64,000 nucleotides of DNA. It comes from Microbaculum marinum (GTDB lineage: Bacteria > Pseudomonadota > Alphaproteobacteria > Rhizobiales > Tepidamorphaceae). The stretch is from NCBI RefSeq assembly GCF_042646165.1, contig NZ_JBHRTC010000029.1; one strand, 5' to 3'. The position numbers and the translations under genes were made by a program. Shown here piece after piece: positions 8,281-15,702 of this stretch (position 1 is the stretch's first letter; each line of letters begins with the position of its first letter). The notes under the pieces were generated by a model. The model had not been told where the DNA came from. It made no database searches and saw nothing but the letters and a program-made list of their open reading frames with translations.

Positions 8281-9084
8281 TTACTTCCGCCCCGCGTCGC
8301 CGCCTTCCTTGCGCTCGGTATAGGAGCCCTGCAGGTTCTGCATCATGTCGACCAGGGCGTCGACGGTGACCCTCAGGAATTCCTTGCCCGATTCGGCGCT
8401 GGCGACATGCGGATTGCCGAAGATCGAGGCGTGGTTGGTGTTCGGGTCCGGCCGCCGCCCATAGGTGCGCACCGGCTCCATCGGGGCGATCAGATCCCAG
8501 CCGACGAGCGGCGCGTAGACGCCCTCGAGCCGGTCCATGTGGACGAGTTCCGGCCGCGTCGCGAGCTGGAACGAGGTCTCGTACTCTCCGGCGTGGCCCA
8601 TCCCGCCGACTTCCGACTTGCGAAGCGCGTGCGCGGCGGCAGCGCCCGGCTCCCAATAGCTGACGGCCGTTACCCTGAACTCGTAGGGACCGTCGAAATC
8701 ATCGACGAGGCGGCGGGCGACCTGATCGTTGGCGGTGCCGTTGGGCCGATTGCCGTTCAGGATCAGAAGCTGCTTGAAGCCCTGCTTGATCAGCGCCGCA
8801 CCGATCTCGTAGACGAGCTGCTGGTAGGTGGGGATCGAGAGCGAAATCGTGCCCGGGAAGTGCTCGAATGTCTTCGAGACCGCGTAGGCGACCGGCGGCG
8901 CGACGACCGCGTCGATGCGCTTGGCAAGTTCGATTGCCATCCACTCGGCCTGATGGGTATCGGTGTCACAGGGCATGTGCGGGCCATGCGATTCCGTGGC
9001 GCCGGTCGGGACGATGACCAGCTTTTCCGCCTCGATCGCCGCCCGTACGTCGTCATACGTCATGTGGCCGATACGAACTTCCAT
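8281..9084 (-). CDS. Creatininase-family protein with altered metal site
   Basis: 267 residues from ATG 9084, preceded by GGGGAGGACGAA. The creatininase-family amidohydrolase fold is shown by Glu31 and His33 (TESHGPHMP), Asp42 (CDTDTH), Glu167 (HAGEYETS) and the closing SIFGNPHVASAESGKEFL. The usual NGHGGN/NGHYEN loop reads NGNRPNG here, with Asn112 in place of a zinc-ligand histidine. Family members cut small amides (creatinine, formamidopyrimidines, mycofactocin precursor). Acting on a ureide or purine-derived amide is plausible from context; activity is uncertain given the substitution. Confidence 0.85.
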   Translation of the reverse strand: MEVRIGHMTYDDVRAAIEAEKLVIVPTGATESHGPHMPCDTDTHQAEWMAIELAKRIDAVVAPPVAYAVSKTFEHFPGTISLSIPTYQQLVYEIGAALIKQGFKQLLILNGNRPNGTANDQVARRLVDDFDGPYEFRVTAVSYWEPGAAAAHALRKSEVGGMGHAGEYETSFQLATRPELVHMDRLEGVYAPLVGWDLIAPMEPVRTYGRRPDPNTNHASIFGNPHVASAESGKEFLRVTVDALVDMMQNLQGSYTERKEGGDAGRK

Positions 9085-9119
9085 TTCGTCCTCCCCGAAT
9101 TCCCGGCGCCCGCTTGCCA

Positions 9120-9156
9120 TATCCGCATACTGGATACAATATGCCGAGGGAGGATA
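9120..9156. promoter_or_regulatory. Candidate IclR operators, copies 2 and 3
   Basis: Between the creatininase-family gene (leftward) and the CoxG-like gene (rightward) lies a perfect TATCC GCATACT GGATA (9120-9136), the same layout as at 7273-7289. A second, one-mismatch site TATGC-N7-GGATA follows at 9140-9156. The GGATACAAT right halves are 20 bp apart, two helical turns, which would place two dimers on the same DNA face. Confidence 0.55.
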
Positions 9157-9196
9157 CAATTCCGTCCCCACCGTTCCAGAAGGAATCTGCGTCCGC

Positions 9197-9829
9197 ATGC
9201 AGGAGATTGCCGAAAGCTTCACCGTCCCCCAGTCCGCCGACCGCGTCTGGACCACCTTCCAGGACGTCCCGAAGGTGGTGACCTGCATGCCCGGTCTCGA
9301 CTATCTGGGCGAGCCCGAACCCGGCACGCACGCCGGCAAGGTGAAGATGAAACTCGGCCCCATCAATGCCAATTTCGAGGGCAAGGCGACCTTCACGCGG
9401 GTCGACCCCGATGGGCGAACCGCGGAGCTTGAGGCGAGCGGCGCCGACAAGAAGGCAGGCAGCCAGGCACGCGCGGATATCTCCTACCGGATCGAGGAGA
9501 TGGGGGCCGATGAGGCCAGGGTCACGCTGGCGGGCACGATCAAGCTGACCGGCGCGCTGGCGAATCTCGGACGGTCATCGATCGTCAAGGACGTCGCGAA
9601 ACACCTGACCGACCAGTTTGCAGCCAATCTGCGCGCGATGCTGGCCGAACAGGCGCGAGCGCCAATCGAGCCCGTCGCGACTTCCGGAAACGAAGTGATC
9701 GCCGCGGCCGCGGGCGAACCAGCGCCTCCCAGGCCCGCCCCGAAGGCCGCCGAGGCGATCAGCGGTTTTGCCCTCTTCAAGGCCATCGTTACGGGGTGGT
9801 TGCGGCGGCTCGGCGGGTCGAAGTCATAG
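9197..9829 (+). CDS. CoxG-like SRPBCC domain protein
   Basis: 210 residues. Positions 1-150 match the carbon-monoxide-dehydrogenase subunit G type SRPBCC fold (ADRVWTTFQDVPKVVTCMPG near the start, then KMKLGPINANFEGKATF). A Pro/Ala-rich linker and a hydrophobic amphipathic tail (FALFKAIVTGWLRRLGG) suggest membrane association, as in CoxG proteins that recruit molybdenum hydroxylases to the membrane. No hydroxylase gene is in the window, so the partner, perhaps a purine-oxidising enzyme, would be elsewhere. Confidence 0.82.
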   Translation: MQEIAESFTVPQSADRVWTTFQDVPKVVTCMPGLDYLGEPEPGTHAGKVKMKLGPINANFEGKATFTRVDPDGRTAELEASGADKKAGSQARADISYRIEEMGADEARVTLAGTIKLTGALANLGRSSIVKDVAKHLTDQFAANLRAMLAEQARAPIEPVATSGNEVIAAAAGEPAPPRPAPKAAEAISGFALFKAIVTGWLRRLGGSKS

Positions 9830-9943
9830 TCCAGTTCCGGTCGCCATCCGGGATCGTGATGCAATCCGGCCGGCGAATGCGGATATCGGCTTTTCCGCCC
9901 CGCTCGTATAAGTGTGATCAGACGCTTGAGCCCAGAGGCAGCC

Positions 9944-10771
9944 GTGGCCGTTCCGACCTACGCGAAACCGATCGCCGGACACCCCCCGCAGACGCAACTG
10001 ATGACCGACCGCGCGGTCTTCAAGGAAGCCTATGCGTTCATACCCAGGGGGGTGATGCGGGACATCGTCACGAGCCGTCTGCCGCACTGGCAGGACACCC
10101 GCGCCTGGATCATCGCGCGGCCGCTGTCGGGTTTCTCCGAGACGTTCTGCCAGTACATCATGGAGGTCGCCCCCGGCGGCGGCAGTGAAGCGCCCGAACC
10201 GGATCCCCGCGCCGAAGCGGTGCTGTTCGTCGTCGAGGGATCGCTGAACCTAACTGTTGCCGGCAGCTACCATTCCCTCAAGGCCGGGGGGTATGCCTAT
10301 ATTCCCGCCGGAGCCGTCTGGTCGGCAGCGAACCGCTCCGAGGCGACCGTCACCTTCCACTGGTTTCGCAAGGCGTACGAGGCGGTGGACGGCATCCCTG
10401 CGCCAGACCCATTCGTCACCAGCGAGACTGACGTCGCCCCCGTGGCGATGCCCGGGGCGGACGGCCGCTGGACGACCACGCGCTTCGTCGATCCCGACGA
10501 CATGCGCCACGACATGCACGTCAATATCGTCAACATGCAGCCCGGCGGGCTGATCCCCTTCGCCGAGACCCATGTCATGGAGCACGGCCTCTATGTGCTC
10601 GAGGGACAGGCGGTCTATCGCCTCAACGAAGACTGGGTCGAGGTCCAGGCCGGCGATTTCATGTGGCTGAGGGCGTTCTGTCCGCAGGGATGCTACGCGG
10701 GCGGCCCCGGCCCCTTCCGCTATCTGCTTTACAAGGACGTCAACCGGCACCCGAAGCTCGACCGGTTCTGA
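9944..10771 (+). CDS. allE: (S)-ureidoglycine aminohydrolase
   Basis: A bicupin enzyme that converts (S)-ureidoglycine to (S)-ureidoglycolate and ammonia in allantoate breakdown. The manganese site of the second cupin is visible as Glu208, His210, His214 (ETHVMEHGLYVLEGQ) and Gln248. The opening PTYAKPIAGHPPQTQLMTDRA is typical of alphaproteobacterial members, which favours GTG 9944, with GAGGCAGCC just ahead, over GTG 9914, which has no site. 275 residues, normal length. It feeds ureidoglycolate lyase encoded at 12945-13445. Confidence 0.9.
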   Translation: MAVPTYAKPIAGHPPQTQLMTDRAVFKEAYAFIPRGVMRDIVTSRLPHWQDTRAWIIARPLSGFSETFCQYIMEVAPGGGSEAPEPDPRAEAVLFVVEGSLNLTVAGSYHSLKAGGYAYIPAGAVWSAANRSEATVTFHWFRKAYEAVDGIPAPDPFVTSETDVAPVAMPGADGRWTTTRFVDPDDMRHDMHVNIVNMQPGGLIPFAETHVMEHGLYVLEGQAVYRLNEDWVEVQAGDFMWLRAFCPQGCYAGGPGPFRYLLYKDVNRHPKLDRF

Positions 10772-10798
10772 GAGCATGGCACCGATAGCGGGCCCGCC

Positions 10799-11755
10799 AT
10801 GACCACGACAGACACCGGCACCGTGAGACCGGAGCAGACCGGCCTGGGCATCATGCTGATCCTAGGATCGGTTCTGATCATGGCGTTCGCCGACGCTTTG
10901 GTGAAGCTTGTCAGCACCGATCTCACGGTCTGGCAGGTGTTCGTCGCACGATCGGTCGTGGCAATTCCGCTGCTGGCCGGGGTCTCGATAGTGACGGGCA
11001 TGCGGCTGCGGCCCGGTTCGCTGATCTGGAGCCTCCTGAGAAGCGTCCTGCTCGTGCTGACATGGCTCGCCTTCTACGCCTCGCTTCCGGTGCTCAGCCT
11101 GTCGGTGGCTGCGGTTGCCGTCTACACGAACCCGATCATCACTGCGCTGCTGTCGGCGGCGCTGATCGGGGAACCGGTGACACGCCGTCAATGGGGCGGA
11201 GTCGTGCTCGGCTTCCTGGGAGTCGTCACAATTCTCAAACCCGGAACGGACGCCTTCTCCTGGTACACGATCCTGCCGTTGCTGGCTGCGGGGTTCTATT
11301 CATCGGCCATGGTCCTGACCCGGAGCCGGTGCCAGCGGGAAGCGCCGCTCAGCCTTGCCCTGACATTGCACGTATCGTTCCTGGCGATCGGCGTGGCGGT
11401 CACAGGCGCGCTGGCATTCGCAGCGCTTGCTCCCGATACGAAGGAAGCCTTTCCGTTCCTGTTTGGCGATTGGGCCCCGATGGGCGGACGGGACTGGGGC
11501 CTGATGGCCCTGCTCGGCGTGTTGTCGGCGGTCTATTTCATGGGCGTGGCGCGTGCCTATCAGGTGGCCGCACCGTCGACCGTCGCGACGTTCGACTACG
11601 CATACCTGGTCTCGGCGGCGCTGTGGGGATTCGTGTTCTTCGCCGAACGGCCCGGCCTCACGACGGTGTGCGGAATGGTCCTGATCACCGCCGCCGGCCT
11701 GCTGGTGGCTGCGCCGTCGAGAAAGGCGCCGGCAGAGGAAGCGGGGATGGTCTGA
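10799..11755 (+). CDS. EamA/DMT-family transporter
   Basis: 318 residues, about ten membrane spans, two EamA domains (roughly 20-150 and 165-305), with the internal motif FYASLPVLSLSVAAVAVYTNPI typical of the RhaT/RarD-like group. It starts 27 bases after the ureidoglycine aminohydrolase stop and is probably co-transcribed with it. It could export or import a pathway intermediate; the substrate is not deducible. Confidence 0.82.
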   Translation: MTTTDTGTVRPEQTGLGIMLILGSVLIMAFADALVKLVSTDLTVWQVFVARSVVAIPLLAGVSIVTGMRLRPGSLIWSLLRSVLLVLTWLAFYASLPVLSLSVAAVAVYTNPIITALLSAALIGEPVTRRQWGGVVLGFLGVVTILKPGTDAFSWYTILPLLAAGFYSSAMVLTRSRCQREAPLSLALTLHVSFLAIGVAVTGALAFAALAPDTKEAFPFLFGDWAPMGGRDWGLMALLGVLSAVYFMGVARAYQVAAPSTVATFDYAYLVSAALWGFVFFAERPGLTTVCGMVLITAAGLLVAAPSRKAPAEEAGMV

Positions 11756-11788
11756 AGCGCTGACTTGGCGGATTTCGGAATCGGGCCG

Positions 11789-12940
11789 CTAGTATGCCTT
11801 CCCCCGTGCCGTGATCGGCCAGACAGCCTCGACCTTGCCGCCGCGCACGCCGACATACCAGTCGTGGACGTTGCAGGTCGGATCGCAATGGCCGGGAACC
11901 AGTCGGAGCTTGTCGTTGATCTTCAGAGCCCCGCCCGGATCGCGTATCTGGCCGTGCTCGTCCGCGCCGGCGACATACTCGACGTCGTTGCGGCCGAACA
12001 CCACCGGCAGGCCCGAATCGACGGACTGCGCCTTCAGCCCGGCGTCGCAGACGGCCTCGTCCGGCTTCACATGGCTCATCACCGAGGTCAGGATGAACAG
12101 CGCGTTCTCGAAGTCGCGGATCGGCGCGCCGGTCTCGTCGCGAATGCGCTGGTAGTCGGCGTCCATGAACGCATAGGAGCCGCATTGCAGCTCGGTGTAG
12201 ACGCCGGAGCGTCCCTCCAGGGCGAAAGTGCCGGTGCCTGCGCCGGTGACATGCGGGCAATCGATCCCCGCCGCTTCCAGCAGGTCCAGGGTTTCGCGCA
12301 CCTTTAGGACGGCCGCGTCGATCCTCGACTTGCGGTCCCGATAGTCGCGAACGTGCTGCGCGCCGCCATGGTAGGCCTGGAGGCCCGCAAAGTTCAGGTT
12401 CGGCGCCTCCCGTACCGCTTTCGCCAGTTCGACGGCCGGCCGCCCGGGGGCGACGCCGCAGCGGCCTGCCCCGCAATCGATCTCGACCATGACATCCAGC
12501 CAGGTGCCGTGGCGCATCGCGGCCTCAGAAAGTTCGGCGACGTTGGCGAGGTCGTCCACGCAGACGCCAACGCGCGCGCCCCGGCCCGGCAGCCGCGCCA
12601 GCCGGTCGATCTTGGCCGGGTCGCGGATCTGGTTCGACACCAGGACATCGGGGATGCCGGCCCGCACGAAGGCCTCCGCCTCGCTGACCTTCTGGCAGCA
12701 GATGCCGCAGGCACCCGCCGAAATCTGCAGCCGCGCGATATCGGCCGACTTGTGCATCTTGCCGTGGATCCTGAGACGCACGCCCATCTCGTCGGCAAGG
12801 GCCTGCATGCGGGCGATGTTCCGGTCCAGCGCATCGAGATCGACGAGCAGGCACGGAGTCTGGATCTCGGCCTCGTCCATGCCCGGCATCGCCGGAACGT
12901 CGAACCCTACTTCCAGGTCGTCTGGGGCGGATACCTGCAA
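11789..12940 (-). CDS. 3-hydroxyaspartate aldolase-like PLP enzyme (BhcC / D-threonine aldolase family)
   Basis: 383 residues with the alanine-racemase-type PLP barrel: Lys61 in IHGKMHKS is the expected Schiff-base lysine. The C-terminal D-serine-dehydratase-like domain carries the metal ligands His351 and Asp353 (PGHCDPTCNVHDWY). The N-terminus EVGFDVPAMPGMDEAEIQT resembles, from memory, BhcC of the beta-hydroxyaspartate cycle, which joins glycine and glyoxylate reversibly. TTG 12940 is chosen because GGGGGAG precedes it by 7 bases and the gene lies 4 bases after allA; an ATG at 12889 would cut these residues. Other DSD1-family aldolases remain possible. Confidence 0.78.
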   Translation of the reverse strand: MQVSAPDDLEVGFDVPAMPGMDEAEIQTPCLLVDLDALDRNIARMQALADEMGVRLRIHGKMHKSADIARLQISAGACGICCQKVSEAEAFVRAGIPDVLVSNQIRDPAKIDRLARLPGRGARVGVCVDDLANVAELSEAAMRHGTWLDVMVEIDCGAGRCGVAPGRPAVELAKAVREAPNLNFAGLQAYHGGAQHVRDYRDRKSRIDAAVLKVRETLDLLEAAGIDCPHVTGAGTGTFALEGRSGVYTELQCGSYAFMDADYQRIRDETGAPIRDFENALFILTSVMSHVKPDEAVCDAGLKAQSVDSGLPVVFGRNDVEYVAGADEHGQIRDPGGALKINDKLRLVPGHCDPTCNVHDWYVGVRGGKVEAVWPITARGKAY

Positions 12941-12944
12941 AACA

Positions 12945-13445
12945 CTACTCCCCCGGCGCCCGGACGAGGACCGGCTCGTCGAACGTGAACACCTCGAGAT
13001 TGTCGCCCTCGCCGTCCCGGTCGACGATGAGGAAATCGGATGTCTCGCCGAGCGGGGTCAGCACGCCGTGCCAGACGTTGCGGTCGTAGTTGACCCCTTG
13101 CCCCGGTGACGTAAGGAATGCGCGGGGCCGCACCGGACGTCCGTCTTCGTCCTCGCAGACCACGACCAGAAACCGGTTCCGCGACAGCGGATGGAACGCC
13201 TGACTGCCGAACGGATGGCGCTCCACCATCTCCACCAGGAGCGGCAGGGTGCTCGGCTCGCCGGTGACGAGACTGACGATGACGCGCCCGCCCGGCCCGG
13301 TTGCCTCGACATTGGCGAGATCGTGAAACCGGCGGCAAGTTCCGTCGTTGATCGCAAAGTTGCGCGCGCCGTCCTTCTGAAGCACCTGTCCGAACGGGGC
13401 GAAGGCTTCCGGGGTCAGGGGTTGCGGCTGTAGCGAATGCGGCAC
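12945..13445 (-). CDS. allA: Ureidoglycolate lyase
   Basis: 166-residue cupin-like enzyme splitting (S)-ureidoglycolate into glyoxylate and urea. Recognised by LTPEAFAPFGQVL at residues 10-22, HPFGSQAFHPLSRNRFLVVV, and the NYDRNVWHGVLTPL motif near residue 120. GTG start at 13445. It is directly upstream of, and 4 bases from, the hydroxyaspartate-aldolase-like gene, which suggests that the glyoxylate it releases is passed to that enzyme. Confidence 0.93.
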   Translation of the reverse strand: MPHSLQPQPLTPEAFAPFGQVLQKDGARNFAINDGTCRRFHDLANVEATGPGGRVIVSLVTGEPSTLPLLVEMVERHPFGSQAFHPLSRNRFLVVVCEDEDGRPVRPRAFLTSPGQGVNYDRNVWHGVLTPLGETSDFLIVDRDGEGDNLEVFTFDEPVLVRAPGE

Positions 13446-13492
13446 CGGGAGAATCCTAAATCTCTGATCGCATCTGGAACCGAGAGGCGGCC

Positions 13493-13648
13493 ATGTCTGT
13501 CACGAAACTAAAATCATACGCCGAGACTATGCCCAAACCGAATTTTCAGAATGGCTTGCGGCTCGATCCCCGCCGCGGGACAATGGATCCGATCGCCGAC
13601 CAGGACTTTCCCGACAGACCGGACACGGAACAATGGCGACGTGGCTGA
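13493..13648 (+). CDS. Small ORF overlapping the EEP gene start
   Basis: A 51-residue ORF beginning MSVTKLKSYAETMPKPNF, preceded by GAGAGGCGGCC, overlaps the start of the next gene by 16 bases. No signal peptide, membrane span or known motif is visible; the C-terminal half is charged and Pro/Asp-rich. It could be a coupled leader peptide or chance. There is no direct evidence of translation. Confidence 0.3.
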   Translation: MSVTKLKSYAETMPKPNFQNGLRLDPRRGTMDPIADQDFPDRPDTEQWRRG

Positions 13649-14718
13649 TCGCGATACTGACCGCACTGCTCGCGGCGGCGACTCTGGCGCCGGTATCCCG
13701 GATCCCGCATGGTTTCGTGCGAGTTTGCGACTTTCCCAAGCTGCAGATCATCGCACTCACGATTGCTGCGGCGGTCGCCACCCTGGTGTTCCTGCCGTGG
13801 GGCACCACCGTCATCGTGCTGGTCGCGGTCCAGGTCCTGATCATACTGGTCCAATCCGTTGCCTGCGTGCGGTTCACGCCCCTGTGGCGGGTTCAGTCGC
13901 TCCGTTTCGACGGCACCGCCGACAACCCGGCGGTCGTCCGCATCCTGGTCTCGAACGTGAAGATGTCGAACCGGGACCATGGCCGGCTGATCGAGGTGGT
14001 GCGGCGCGAGGCTCCCGATTTCGCGGCTTTCCTAGAGTGCGACGGGCCATGGCAGACGGCGCTGTCCGAACTGAAGGACATCCTGCCACACGCGCTCGAA
14101 CATCCGCTCGACAACTCCTACGGCATGATCATCCTGTCGCGCATTCCTTTTCGCTCAGCCGAGTTCCGGTTCGTCTTTTCCGACGAGGTTCCGTCGGCAA
14201 GGATTGTCGCCGAAACCGGGGCCGGAGATCCGTTTGCGCTCTACGTGGTGCATCCCGAACCGCCGGTTCCCTATGCCGACACGATCGGACGCGATGGCGA
14301 ACTGATCCTCCTCGCCCGGGATGCCAAGGCCGAGTCGCTACCGACCATCGTAACCGGCGACATGAACGACGTGGCCTGGTCGCCGACCACGCGTCGATTC
14401 CAGCGCCTGAGCGGACTGCTCGACCCACGGGTCGGCCGCGGCTTCTACAACAGCTTCGACGCCCGATACCCCCTGCTGAGATGGCCGCTCGACCACCTTT
14501 TTCACGATCCGCGATTTCGCCTTGTGCGGCTGGAGCGGCTCCCCAACATCGGGTCCGACCATTTCCCGATGCTGTTCGAACTCGCGCTGACAAGTCGCAA
14601 CGGCGCCGATGAAACTCCGCAGGCCGCGGATTCGGAGGATCTGGAGGAAGCACGAGAGGTTACCCAGGCCGCGGACAATCTGGACCGTGAACCAATCGGA
14701 TCGGATTGGGAAAAATAG
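13633..14718 (+). CDS. Membrane-anchored endonuclease/exonuclease/phosphatase family protein
   Basis: 361 residues. Two or three N-terminal hydrophobic spans (about 1-20, 36-54, 57-80) precede an EEP domain with the expected catalytic series: SNVKMSN, LECDG, HPEPP, GDMNDVAWS and GSDHFPM. The catalytic part would face the periplasm or cytoplasm depending on the span count. The acidic tail (residues 330-361) is low complexity. Family members cleave phosphodiesters or phosphoinositides; the substrate here is unknown. It lies upstream of lexA but 244 bases away. Confidence 0.85.
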   Translation: MATWLIAILTALLAAATLAPVSRIPHGFVRVCDFPKLQIIALTIAAAVATLVFLPWGTTVIVLVAVQVLIILVQSVACVRFTPLWRVQSLRFDGTADNPAVVRILVSNVKMSNRDHGRLIEVVRREAPDFAAFLECDGPWQTALSELKDILPHALEHPLDNSYGMIILSRIPFRSAEFRFVFSDEVPSARIVAETGAGDPFALYVVHPEPPVPYADTIGRDGELILLARDAKAESLPTIVTGDMNDVAWSPTTRRFQRLSGLLDPRVGRGFYNSFDARYPLLRWPLDHLFHDPRFRLVRLERLPNIGSDHFPMLFELALTSRNGADETPQAADSEDLEEAREVTQAADNLDREPIGSDWEK

Positions 14719-14838
14719 GCCACCGGATCCCGCTACGGATCAGACGCCTCCTTCAGTGCGCGGCGATGCCGATGTGCTTTCCATTCCCCGGCGCAGCGAA
14801 AAGTCGCTCAGTCGCAAAACAACCGGCGGCGGCATTGC

Positions 14839-14855
14839 GTTAATCCGGAATTAAC
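14839..14855. promoter_or_regulatory. Inverted repeat GTTAAT-N5-ATTAAC upstream of lexA
   Basis: A perfect 6-bp-armed palindrome (GTTAAT CCGGA ATTAAC) immediately ahead of the lexA promoter -35 box. It does not match the LexA box and may bind a second regulator. Confidence 0.4.
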
Positions 14856-14857
14856 CA

Positions 14858-14886
14858 TTGTCGAACACAACAAGAACATGTATCTA
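14858..14886 (+). promoter_or_regulatory. lexA promoter
   Basis: TTGTCG (-35, 14858-14863), a 17-base spacer, then TATCTA (-10, 14881-14886), about 75 bases before the lexA start codon. The spacer contains the LexA box. Confidence 0.55.
14863..14877. promoter_or_regulatory. LexA box GAAC-N7-GAAC (autoregulation of lexA)
   Basis: GAAC ACAACAA GAAC, which on the other strand is GTTC-N7-GTTC, the direct-repeat SOS box of alphaproteobacteria. It sits between -35 and -10 of lexA. The downstream repeat is also the left arm of CAAGAACAT-N6-ATGTTCTTG (14871-14894), so a third GTTC half lies in the initial transcribed region. Confidence 0.85.
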
Positions 14887-14962
14887 TGTTCTTGATTTGT
14901 ACACGATCTGGATTCGGCGCTGAGGTCTTCGGCGGCAGCGGGATCGGCGACGGGAGCGCGCA

Positions 14963-15682
14963 ATGCTGACACGCAAGCAGTACGAACTGCTTATGTTTAT
15001 CCACGAACGCCTCAAGGAATCCGGCGTTCCTCCTTCGTTCGACGAAATGAAGGAGGCCCTGGACCTGCGCTCCAAGTCGGGAATCCACCGGCTGATCACC
15101 GCCCTAGAAGAACGAGGCTTCATCCGGCGCCTGCCGCACCGTGCGCGCGCCATGGAAATCGTCCGCCTGCCCGATTCGGTCGCGCCCGGCCTGGCGGTGC
15201 GCAGCCGTGGCTTCGCGCCCAGCGTCATCGAGGGCAGTCTCGGGAAGTCGCCCCCGCCCGAATCTCGCTCCGAGCCTGAGCCGGTCGCGGATCACGGCGA
15301 ATCCGTATCCGTGCCGGTGATGGGCAGGATTGCGGCCGGCACGCCCATTTCGGCCATCCAGAACCACACGCACTCGATTCCGATCCCGGTGGACATGCTG
15401 TCGCGCGGCGAGCACTTCGCGCTGGAAGTCAGGGGCGATTCGATGGTCGAGGCGGGCATTCTCGACGGCGATACCGTGCTGATCCGCAAGACCGACACGG
15501 CAGACACCGGCGATATCGTCGTAGCCCTGGTCGACGACGAAGAAGCGACCCTGAAGCGGCTCCGCCGCAAGGGCGATTCGATCGCGCTCGAAGCGGCGAA
15601 CCCGGCCTACGAGACCCGCATTTTCGGCCCCGACCGGGTCGATATCCAAGGCCGGCTCGTGGGTTTGATACGGCGGTATTGA
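14963..15682 (+). CDS. lexA: LexA repressor
   Basis: 239 residues. The winged helix-turn-helix (residues 1-65, MLTRKQYELLMFIHERLKE and GIHRLITALEERGFI) is followed by a long linker and the S24 self-cleaving domain: cleavage bond Ala125-Gly126 (GRIAAGTP), Ser160 (GDSMVEAG) and Lys198 (TLKRLRR). RecA filaments trigger autocleavage and SOS induction. The LexA box in its promoter indicates autoregulation; a second perfect box in this window lies before the small gene at 39742-39831. Confidence 0.97.
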   Translation: MLTRKQYELLMFIHERLKESGVPPSFDEMKEALDLRSKSGIHRLITALEERGFIRRLPHRARAMEIVRLPDSVAPGLAVRSRGFAPSVIEGSLGKSPPPESRSEPEPVADHGESVSVPVMGRIAAGTPISAIQNHTHSIPIPVDMLSRGEHFALEVRGDSMVEAGILDGDTVLIRKTDTADTGDIVVALVDDEEATLKRLRRKGDSIALEAANPAYETRIFGPDRVDIQGRLVGLIRRY

Positions 15683-15702
15683 GCCGCCACCGCGGTTGAC
15701 CG

